The notes below the pieces were generated by a model, which saw only the letters and a program-made list of their open reading frames with translations, made no database searches and was not told the origin of the DNA. This document shows, in pieces, positions 34,805 to 41,673 of a DNA stretch of 64,000 nt. How positions within the stretch are numbered: position 1 is the first letter of the stretch; each line of letters starts with the position of its first letter. Source of the stretch: an uncultured Eubacteriales bacterium (lineage in GTDB: Bacteria > Bacillota > Clostridia > Oscillospirales > Oscillospiraceae); NCBI GenBank assembly GCA_900545405.1, contig UQYT01000001.1, positions 200,731 to 264,730 on the forward strand, read 5' to 3'. The translations under genes and the position numbers were made by a program.

Positions 34805-35821
34805 TCAGCCCCTGTAGCCGTTGGGGTTCATGCTCTGCCACTTCCAGGAGGAGGCGCACATCTCTTCGATGCCGTACTGGGCCTCCCAGCCGAGCTCCTC
34901 CTTCGCCTTGGTCGGGTCGGCATAGCAGACGGCGATGTCGCCCGGGCGGCGGGGGTCGATGACGTAGGGCAGGGTCTTGCCGCAGGCCTTCTCGTAGGCG
35001 TGCAGAACGTCGAGCACGCTGTAGCCCTTGCCGGTGCCGAGGTTGCACACGAACAGGCCGCAGTTGGTCTCGAGCTTCTTGAGCGCGGCGATGTGGCCGC
35101 GGGCGAGGTCGACGACGTGGATGTAGTCACGAACGCCGGTGCCGTCATGCGTCGGATAGTCGTCGCCGAAGACGTGCAGCTTCTGCAGCTTGCCGACGGC
35201 GACCTGGGCGATGTAGGGCACGAGGTTGTTGGGGATGTCGTTGGGGTCCTCGCCGATGAGGCCGCTCTCGTGGGCGCCGATGGGGTTGAAGTAGCGCAGC
35301 AGCGCGACGTTCAGGCTCGGCTCGGCCTTGCAGTAGTCCATCAGGATGCGCTCGATGAAGAGCTTGGTGGTGCCGTAGGGGTTGGTGGTGCCGCCGGTCG
35401 GGAAGTCCTCGCGGATGGGCACGGAGGCGGGGTCGCCGTACACTGTGGCGGAGGAGGAGAACACGAAGTTCTTCACGCCGTGGTCGCGCATGACGTTGAG
35501 TATCATGAGGGTGTTCACAAGGTTGTTGGTGTAGTACTCAAGGGGCTTGGAGACGCTCTCGCCGACGGCCTTGAGCCCGGCGAAGTGGATGACGGAGTCG
35601 ATGTCCGGGTAGTTGTTGAAGAGCTCCTTGACCTCCACGGGGTCGCACAGCTCGCACTTGACGAAGGGGACCTTCTTGCCGACGATCTTCTCTACGCGGT
35701 GGACGGCCTCCTCGCAGGAGTTGATGAGGTTATCCGCCACGACGACCTCATATCCGGCCTCGACGAGTTCTACGCAGGTGTGGCTGCCGATGTAACCGGC
35801 GCCGCCGCTGACAAGTATCAT
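34805..35821 (-). CDS. galE: UDP-glucose 4-epimerase
   Basis: Interconverts UDP-galactose with UDP-glucose, and possibly the N-acetylated pair. The 338-aa protein starts with the NAD loop SGGAGYIGSHT, has the catalytic Ser region FSSSATVYG and the Tyr-x3-Lys motif in NPYGTTKLFIE. Other family marks are LRYFNPIGAHESG and GTGVRDYIHVVDLA. The ATG at 35821 has AAAGGAG 8 bases upstream. It is the first gene of the galE-nucleotidyltransferase-nahK unit. Confidence 0.96.
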   Translation of the reverse strand: MILVSGGAGYIGSHTCVELVEAGYEVVVADNLINSCEEAVHRVEKIVGKKVPFVKCELCDPVEVKELFNNYPDIDSVIHFAGLKAVGESVSKPLEYYTNNLVNTLMILNVMRDHGVKNFVFSSSATVYGDPASVPIREDFPTGGTTNPYGTTKLFIERILMDYCKAEPSLNVALLRYFNPIGAHESGLIGEDPNDIPNNLVPYIAQVAVGKLQKLHVFGDDYPTHDGTGVRDYIHVVDLARGHIAALKKLETNCGLFVCNLGTGKGYSVLDVLHAYEKACGKTLPYVIDPRRPGDIAVCYADPTKAKEELGWEAQYGIEEMCASSWKWQSMNPNGYRG

Positions 35822-35887
35822 TGTGAACACTCCTTTATCAGTCTTTTTCAGCCTGGCACAATTGTACGTCAAACCATGGAAAAAAGA

Positions 35888-35915
35888 AATATACAGTCTT
35901 GCACAATCTTTGCAC
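35888..35915 (-). promoter_or_regulatory. galE promoter with tandem GTGCAA boxes
   Basis: Reading the minus strand, two GTGCAA boxes (35910-35915 and 35899-35904) repeat with an 11-base period, one helical turn, and are followed after 5 bases by TATATT (35888-35893). There is no good -35 box, so an activator bound at the repeats would be needed. The adjacent AraC-family genes are the obvious candidates. Confidence 0.5.
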
Positions 35916-35959
35916 TTTTCGCCACTGTTTTTCCCGTTAGGGGGACAGGATTTGCAGAA

Positions 35960-36859
35960 TCATCCGCCGCCGGGCTTGGTCTTGGCCGCAAGGGCGCGGA
36001 CGCCGGAGGCGTATTCGCTCGGCGTCATTCCGGTGACCTTTTTGAAGTGGCGCGAGAAATAGTAGATGGACTGGTAGCCGAGGCGGTTTGCTATCTCGGT
36101 GAAGTTGCCGTCGTCCCGGCGGATCATCTCCTTGGCGGCCTCGATCTTGCGGCGGCCGAAATACTCCATGACGCCGCCGCCGGTCTCGGCGTGGAAGATC
36201 TGCTGGAGGCGGCTGCGGCCGACGAGGTTGTCGCGGCAGATGCGGTCCAGCGTCAGGGTCTGTGAGAGGCGCTCCGCGAGGTAGGCGTCCACGCGCAGAA
36301 AGACCTCGTTGCGGCTCTGCGGCTCCATCGGGCCCGTGCCTCGGGGCTCCGGCGCGCCGGCGCGCAGCAGGCGGATGAGCAGCTCCTCCATATACGCCGC
36401 GACGAGCTGCTCCGCGCCCAGCGGGGCGTCCGGACGGCGCTCCAGCGCAGTAGTCGTCGGGTCGTCCAGAGGCGTTGCAAAGGCGCGCTCCGCCTCGGCC
36501 ACGATGCCGCCGATGAGCGCGCGCTCCGTCTCGCCCATGGGATAGGGCCCCTCGCCCAGGCGCGCGAGGGCGTCGCCTTCGCAGAAGAAGCTCGCGACGA
36601 CCAGGTTCGGCGCGGAGCTGCCCGTGGCGCGCAGCGCGTGGAACTCGCCCGGCGGGTGTATTAGCAGGCTGCCCCGGCCCAGGCGGAGCTCTCTGCCCCC
36701 CGCCAGGACGTCTACCTCGCCCTTGTCAACATATACGAACTCCCAGAAGTCGTGCTGCTCGCCCTCGAAATAGTAGCTGCTGGAATACTCAAAGTAGTGC
36801 ACGGTCACGACCCTGTCCACGCGGACGGGGCGGCTTATCACGGTAGGCGTGAACGGCAA
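35960..36859 (-). CDS. AraC-family regulator 1
   Basis: Regulator of 299 aa. The N-terminal half is a cupin-like sugar sensor (HDFWEFVYVDKGEVDVLAGGRELRLGRGSLLIHPPGEFHAL). The C-terminal half has two helix-turn-helix units (LDRICRDNLVGRSRLQQIFH and FTEIANRLGYQSIYYFSRHFKKVTGMTPSEY). It lies between galE and the second AraC gene, in an apparent operon with the latter. It probably controls the sugar locus on either side. Confidence 0.88.
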   Translation of the reverse strand: MPFTPTVISRPVRVDRVVTVHYFEYSSSYYFEGEQHDFWEFVYVDKGEVDVLAGGRELRLGRGSLLIHPPGEFHALRATGSSAPNLVVASFFCEGDALARLGEGPYPMGETERALIGGIVAEAERAFATPLDDPTTTALERRPDAPLGAEQLVAAYMEELLIRLLRAGAPEPRGTGPMEPQSRNEVFLRVDAYLAERLSQTLTLDRICRDNLVGRSRLQQIFHAETGGGVMEYFGRRKIEAAKEMIRRDDGNFTEIANRLGYQSIYYFSRHFKKVTGMTPSEYASGVRALAAKTKPGGG

Positions 36860-36875
36860 GGCGATCCCCCCTCCC

Positions 36876-37715
36876 CTAGGTCCCGGCCCTGGAGCGGGAG
36901 CTCCGGCGGAACTCCATCGGGCTCATGCCCTCCAGGCGGCGGAAGCTCTGCGAGAAATAGCTCGGCGAGGAGAAGCCGAGCATGTGCGAGATCTGGCTGA
37001 GCGAGTGGTCCGTGTCGCTCAGGAGATATTTGCTCTCCTCTATTCGACGGCTTATGAGGTAATTTATAGGCGAGATGCCGTATTCTTTTGTAAAGGAGTG
37101 CACCATATAGTATTTATTGACGTGCACCAGCTCGCTGAGCATGTCGAGGTTGATGTTCTCCTTGAAGTGGTTGTCGATATAGTGGCGGACGGCGGCGCAC
37201 TCCTTGCTCGGCTTGCGGCCGGGCTTGCGGTGCTCGGTCTTGGTGGGCAGGAACTGCAAACCGGCGTGGCGCATCAGCCGGAGAATGAGCACCTCCAGCA
37301 GGTCCTGGCAGATGAGCTCGTAGCCGACGGCCTTGAACTCTATCTCGCGCAGCATCTCCCGCAGGGCGTGCAGCAGCGCCTCGCGCGCGTTTTGCAGGTT
37401 CGTCATGAACCAGCGCTCGTCGGCGTCCTCCCCAGCGGAGTACTCCAGGCCCTCCACGCCCAGGACTATGTACTCGAGCGGCCGTTTGTTATAGCTCACC
37501 TCCGTGTGCTCCACGTTGGGGTTGACTATCACCATGTCGTCCGTCGTAACGGGCAGGAGCTTGCCCTCGATGTTGAATTTGCCCGAGCCCCCTACCACGT
37601 AGAAGATCTCTGTGCACTCGTGTGTGTGCAATGTGCTGTGCCAGTCTCCCCCATATTTGGCGGTACTTACATACAGGAGCTTTACTTTGTTTCGGTCAAT
37701 GGGTGAAGCGCCCAT
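36876..37715 (-). CDS. AraC-family regulator 2
   Basis: Regulator of 279 aa with an N-terminal cupin (HSTLHTHECTEIFYVVGGSGKFNIEGKLLPV) and C-terminal AraC DNA-binding domain (LDMLSELVHVNKYYMVHSFTKEYGISPINYL, then LSQISHMLGFSSPSYFSQSFRRLEGMSPMEFR). It diverges from the importer gene, the usual place for a regulator of a sugar transport operon. A tandem GTGCAA motif lies in the shared intergenic region. It precedes AraC regulator 1 by 16 bases. Confidence 0.88.
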   Translation of the reverse strand: MGASPIDRNKVKLLYVSTAKYGGDWHSTLHTHECTEIFYVVGGSGKFNIEGKLLPVTTDDMVIVNPNVEHTEVSYNKRPLEYIVLGVEGLEYSAGEDADERWFMTNLQNAREALLHALREMLREIEFKAVGYELICQDLLEVLILRLMRHAGLQFLPTKTEHRKPGRKPSKECAAVRHYIDNHFKENINLDMLSELVHVNKYYMVHSFTKEYGISPINYLISRRIEESKYLLSDTDHSLSQISHMLGFSSPSYFSQSFRRLEGMSPMEFRRSSRSRAGT

Positions 37716-38114
37716 ATCTTCTAATGTGAACCGGTTCGTACTCAGAGACTGTCACCTCAGCTTCTTTAGTAATCTTGCTGATATGCTTGTAAAGAATTAT
37801 ATTACAAACACTTCATATGTGCAATATGTGCAAATTAACGGAATTTTTTCGATTTATTGAGGACACTTGACCGGTTCGCCCCGCAAACCCGCTTGGCGCA
37901 AGCTTTTTCGCTTTCGCACATGTTGCATAATTTTTTCGCCGTCATTTCATTTATGCCGTCATATTCAACATATAAAGCAATATCAATAAAAAATACAGCA
38001 ATTATTTGATTGATTAGAATTCAGGAAAGAATATACTTAAACCATCGAGGGATGGCAGCGCCATCCAATTAGTATTAAATTGCATCTGCAAATTTTAAGA
38101 AAAGAGGAATGAAA
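37716..38114. promoter_or_regulatory. Control region between araC2 and the sugar importer
   Basis: AT-rich divergent intergenic region of about 400 bases. It holds AACCGGTTCG (37729-37738) repeated as ACCGGTTCG (37870-37878), two GTGCAA boxes 9 bases apart (37819-37824, 37828-37833), a weak hairpin with T5 at 37891-37908, a TATACT -10 box at 38032-38037 without a well-spaced -35, and a perfect 7-bp hairpin at 38050-38066 in the importer leader. The poor -35 fits an activator-dependent promoter. Confidence 0.5.
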
Positions 38115-39500
38115 ATGAAGAAACTCCTTGCGCTTCTCCTCGTGTTCGTGCTGGCTCTGGGCGTTCTTTCCGCTTGCGGAACGACTGAGACCACCACCAG
38201 CAATCCCCCCGCCGAGGACGGAGACACCACCCCCGCCGGCGACGACGCGACCCCCGCTTCCGACGTGACCATCTCCGTGGCGGCTCTGGCTTCCGGCTAT
38301 GAGGAGACATACCCCGGCATGTGGCAGGAAGTCTGCGACGCCTTCACGGCTGAGACCGGCATCAACGTCGAGCTCGTTGTCGACAAGAACCTCGAGGACG
38401 TCATCGGCCCCGCCATGCAGGGCGGCGAGTTCCCCGACGTCATCCACCTGGCCACCGGCCGTGAGGCCGGCCTGACCGAGCAGTTCATCAAGGACAAGAA
38501 CATCACCGAGATCACCGACGTTCTGTCCATGACCATCCCCGGTGAGGACGTCACTGTCGGTGACAAGATCATCGAGGGCTTCGTGAACGACAGCTCGGGC
38601 ACCAACCCCTACTCCGACGGCAAGACCTACCTCGCCCCCATGTTCTACAGCCCCTGCGGCCTCTTCTACAACAAGGGCCTCTTTGAGGAAAAGGGCTGGG
38701 AAGTCCCCACCACCTGGGATGAGATGTGGGAGCTCGGCGACAAGGCCATGGAAGAGGGCATCTACCTCTTCACCTACCCCACCACCGGTTACTTTGACGC
38801 TTTCTTCTACGCTCTGATGTACGAGGCCGGCGGCGCCGACTTCTTCTATGACGCCACCCACTACGCCGAGGGCATCTGGGACACCGAGGCTGCTCAGACC
38901 TGCTTCGACATAGTCGAGAAGCTCGCCACCTACACCAACCCCGTCACCCCGGCTCAGGCCAACGATCAGGACTTCACCCAGAACCAGCAGCTCGTCCTTG
39001 ACAACAAGGCCCTGTTCATGCCCAACGGCACCTGGATCGTCGGCGAGATGGCCGCTGCTCCCCGCGCTGACGGCTTCGAGTGGGGCATGACCGCTCTGCC
39101 CGCCATCGAAGAGGGCGGCGACAGCTACAGCTACACCTTCTTTGAGCAGGCCTGGATCCCGGCCGGCGCTGAGAACGTCGAGGCCGCCAAGCAGTTCATC
39201 GCCTTCCTGTACAGCGACACCGCTGTTGACATCTTCGCCAAGGGCGCTGCCGTGCAGCCCGTCACCGGCGTTGTCGACAAGCTCAGCGGCGACAACCAGA
39301 TCTTCTACGGCATCTACGACACCGGCGCCAAGGCTGCCCTGGGCACCTTCGCCTCCTACAAGTCCGTCGCCGGCCTCGGCACCGTCCGCGAGGTGTTCTT
39401 CGATCCCGTGAACAGCCTCGTCTCCGGCTCCATGACCCGCGACCAGTGGGTCGACAGCATCAAGACCGCCAGCGACCAGATGCGCGCCAACCTCAGCTGA
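38115..39500 (+). CDS. Sugar ABC transporter substrate-binding lipoprotein
   Basis: Extracellular sugar-binding lipoprotein of 461 aa. The signal peptide MKKLLALLLVFVLALGVLSACG ends in a lipobox with Cys as the anchor, followed by a Thr/Pro/Asp-rich linker. The body has family-1 features (FPDVIHLATG, YLAPMFYSPCGLFYNKGLFEEKGWEVPTTWDEM). The likely ligand is galacto-N-biose or lacto-N-biose, judged from the GH112 gene in the same unit. The ATG at 38115 is preferred since AGAGGA lies 6 bases upstream; the ATG at 38109 abuts it. Codon use is more biased than in neighbours, suggesting high expression. Confidence 0.93.
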   Translation: MKKLLALLLVFVLALGVLSACGTTETTTSNPPAEDGDTTPAGDDATPASDVTISVAALASGYEETYPGMWQEVCDAFTAETGINVELVVDKNLEDVIGPAMQGGEFPDVIHLATGREAGLTEQFIKDKNITEITDVLSMTIPGEDVTVGDKIIEGFVNDSSGTNPYSDGKTYLAPMFYSPCGLFYNKGLFEEKGWEVPTTWDEMWELGDKAMEEGIYLFTYPTTGYFDAFFYALMYEAGGADFFYDATHYAEGIWDTEAAQTCFDIVEKLATYTNPVTPAQANDQDFTQNQQLVLDNKALFMPNGTWIVGEMAAAPRADGFEWGMTALPAIEEGGDSYSYTFFEQAWIPAGAENVEAAKQFIAFLYSDTAVDIFAKGAAVQPVTGVVDKLSGDNQIFYGIYDTGAKAALGTFASYKSVAGLGTVREVFFDPVNSLVSGSMTRDQWVDSIKTASDQMRANLS

Positions 39501-39534
39501 ACCGGCTGAAAAGTACATAATACCCTGTGGTTTT

Positions 39535-39566
39535 GGGGGACGTTGAGCCGCGGCTCATCGTCCCCC
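39535..39566 (+). terminator. Strong hairpin between importer genes
   Basis: A 16-bp stem with one mismatch (39535-39550 with 39551-39566) forms almost without a loop. Little T-run follows, so it is more likely a partial terminator or an RNA-stabilising structure that lets the binding protein be made in excess of the permeases. Confidence 0.7.
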
Positions 39567-39633
39567 TTCCCAAATGCAAGCATGCAAAAAGAGAGTTTTT
39601 ACGCAATATTCTGCTCGGAAAGGAGCTGAGCAC

Positions 39634-40518
39634 GTGGAAAAGAACAAGGCGCGCAGCCGTTTTATTGTGTTGTGTGTAGCCCCGGCTGTAATTTTGTTCG
39701 TCATCTTCATGATCATACCCACGCTGAACGTCTTCCGCATGTCTCTGTTTGAGCGCGGAGCTTATTCTCCGACTGAGACCTTCGTGGGCTTTGAAAACTT
39801 CAAGGCGCTCACGAACGACACCTACTTCATCCGCGCCATGCAGAACACCATTCTGCTGATCGTGGTCGTTACTATGATAACCTTCGCGCTGGCGCTCCTC
39901 TTTGCGGGCATCCTCACCCGTGAGAACATAAAGGGCAAGGAGCTGCTGCGTGTTATCTTCTACATACCGAACATCCTCTCCATCGTCGTCATCTCCGGCA
40001 TCTTCTCCGCCATCTACAAGCCCGAGAACGGCATGCTCAACAGCATTCTCTCGCTCTTTGCCGGGCATCAGGTCACGACGCTCTGGAAGGGCGAGGATCT
40101 CGTCATGCTCAGCCTCATAATAGCCATGGTCTGGCAGGCCATCGGCTATTACATGGTCATGTACATGGCCTCCATGGCCGCCGTGCCGCAGAGCCTGTAC
40201 GAATCCGCCGGGCTGGACGGCGCGGGCAGGGTGAAACAGTTCTTCCAGATAACCATCCCCCTCATCTGGACCAACATCCGCACCACCCTCACCTTCTTCA
40301 TCATCTCTACCATCAACATGGCCTTCCTCTTCGTAAAGGCCATGACCAGCGGCGGGCCCAACGGCGCATCCGAAGTGGCCCTGTCCTACATGTACGGGCA
40401 GAAGGACGCCGGACTCTATGGCTACTCGATGGCCATCGGCGTCGTAATCTTCCTGTTCTCCTTCATACTCTCGGCGCTGGTGAACAAGGTCACCAAGCGC
40501 ACGCCGCTTGAATTCTGA
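39634..40518 (+). CDS. Sugar ABC transporter permease 1 (MalF type)
   Basis: Inner-membrane permease of 294 aa with six helices. The EAA loop, which docks the ATPase, is visible as MAAVPQSLYESAGLDGAGRVKQFFQITIPLIW. The GTG at 39634 is the start: GGAAAGGAG lies 8 bases upstream, and an earlier ATG would read through the intergenic region. It is followed closely by the second permease. No ATPase gene is in the cluster, so a shared MsmK-type ATPase is probably used. Confidence 0.93.
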   Translation: MEKNKARSRFIVLCVAPAVILFVIFMIIPTLNVFRMSLFERGAYSPTETFVGFENFKALTNDTYFIRAMQNTILLIVVVTMITFALALLFAGILTRENIKGKELLRVIFYIPNILSIVVISGIFSAIYKPENGMLNSILSLFAGHQVTTLWKGEDLVMLSLIIAMVWQAIGYYMVMYMASMAAVPQSLYESAGLDGAGRVKQFFQITIPLIWTNIRTTLTFFIISTINMAFLFVKAMTSGGPNGASEVALSYMYGQKDAGLYGYSMAIGVVIFLFSFILSALVNKVTKRTPLEF

Positions 40519-40535
40519 GAAAGGGGGACGATGCA

Positions 40536-41438
40536 ATGGAAGCGACAAAAAACCTCCGGAAAAACGGCAATTCCGGCGAAAAGCTCTATAAGTTCTTCAT
40601 CTACTTCGTCCTCATAGTGCTGGCGATAACCATAATTGTCCCCGTGGCCTGGGTGTTCATGGCCTCCATAAAGCAGAACAGCGAGTTCTACGGCAACCCC
40701 TGGTCGCTGCCCGCGGGCTTTTACTGGCAGAACTTCGTGGACGCATGGACCAAGGCCAGCATGGGCGATTACATGCTCAACTCCGTCATCGTGACGGCGC
40801 TCTCGCTTGTGATACTGCTCGTTGTGGCGCTGCCGGCGTCCTACTGCCTGTCCAGGTTCAAGTTCGTCACCAGCAAGTTCCTGAACACGATGTTCATGGC
40901 GGGCCTGTTCATCAACGTGAACTACATCGTCGTGCCCATCTTCCTGATGCTGCGCGACGGCGACACCTGGCTCAAGAGCGTGTTTGGCAGCGGGTTCCTG
41001 CTCAACAACCTCGTGGTGCTCTCCATCGTCTACGCCGCGACGGCACTGCCCTTCACCATCTACCTGCTCTCCGGCTATTTCGCGACGCTGGCGCACGACT
41101 ACGAGGAGGCCGCGTACATAGACGGCGCGGGCTACGGCCGCACGATGATAAGCATCATCTTCCCCATGGCCCAGCCCTCCATCGTGACCATAATCCTCTT
41201 CAACTTCCTCTCCTTCTGGAACGAGTACATCATCTCCATGACCCTCATGAGCTCCGCCACCGGCGCCAAGACGCTGCCGGTCGGCCTGCTGAACCTGATG
41301 CAGGCGCAGCAGTCCGCGGCGGACTACGGCCCGCAGTACGCCGGTCTCGTCATGGTCATGCTGCCGACCCTGATACTCTACATCTGCGTGCAGAAGAAGC
41401 TCATACAGGGCATGACCGTCGGCGGTCTGAAAGGTTAA
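40536..41438 (+). CDS. Sugar ABC transporter permease 2 (MalG type)
   Basis: Second permease of the importer, 300 aa, six helices. The EAA loop is DYEEAAYIDGAGYGRTMISIIFPMAQPS. PVAWVFMASIKQNSEFYGNPWSLP near the N-terminus is typical of MalG-type proteins, as is the C-terminal QKKLIQGMTVGGLKG. Start ATG at 40536 with AAAGGGGG upstream, 17 bases after permease 1. Confidence 0.94.
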   Translation: MEATKNLRKNGNSGEKLYKFFIYFVLIVLAITIIVPVAWVFMASIKQNSEFYGNPWSLPAGFYWQNFVDAWTKASMGDYMLNSVIVTALSLVILLVVALPASYCLSRFKFVTSKFLNTMFMAGLFINVNYIVVPIFLMLRDGDTWLKSVFGSGFLLNNLVVLSIVYAATALPFTIYLLSGYFATLAHDYEEAAYIDGAGYGRTMISIIFPMAQPSIVTIILFNFLSFWNEYIISMTLMSSATGAKTLPVGLLNLMQAQQSAADYGPQYAGLVMVMLPTLILYICVQKKLIQGMTVGGLKG

Positions 41439-41447
41439 GGTGCAGAT

Positions 41448-41651
41448 ATGAGATTCTGGAAAGAACATATGACGCTCCGGGCACTGCTGATGCTCATCTT
41501 TGTCGTGGTCGGGCTGGCGCTCGTCATCATCGGCTGGAAGATGACCGGCGAGATGACCGGGCTCATCATCATGATAGTCGGCGTGATACTGCTGCTGACC
41601 GCGCTGCTGCTCTACAACAAGCCCTTCGAGGACCCGAAACCGCGCAAATAA
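41448..41651 (+). CDS. Small two-helix membrane protein
   Basis: A 67-aa protein with two hydrophobic segments (ALLMLIFVVVGLALVIIGW and TGLIIMIVGVILLLTALLLY), a basic N-terminus and a charged tail ending DPKPRK. It lies 9 bases after permease 2 and 22 bases before the GH112 gene, and AAGGTGCAG precedes its ATG. Its place inside the operon suggests a helper of the importer, but I do not recognise a named family. Confidence 0.75.
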   Translation: MRFWKEHMTLRALLMLIFVVVGLALVIIGWKMTGEMTGLIIMIVGVILLLTALLLYNKPFEDPKPRK

Positions 41652-41673
41652 TTGCTTTACTAAGGAGAATATA

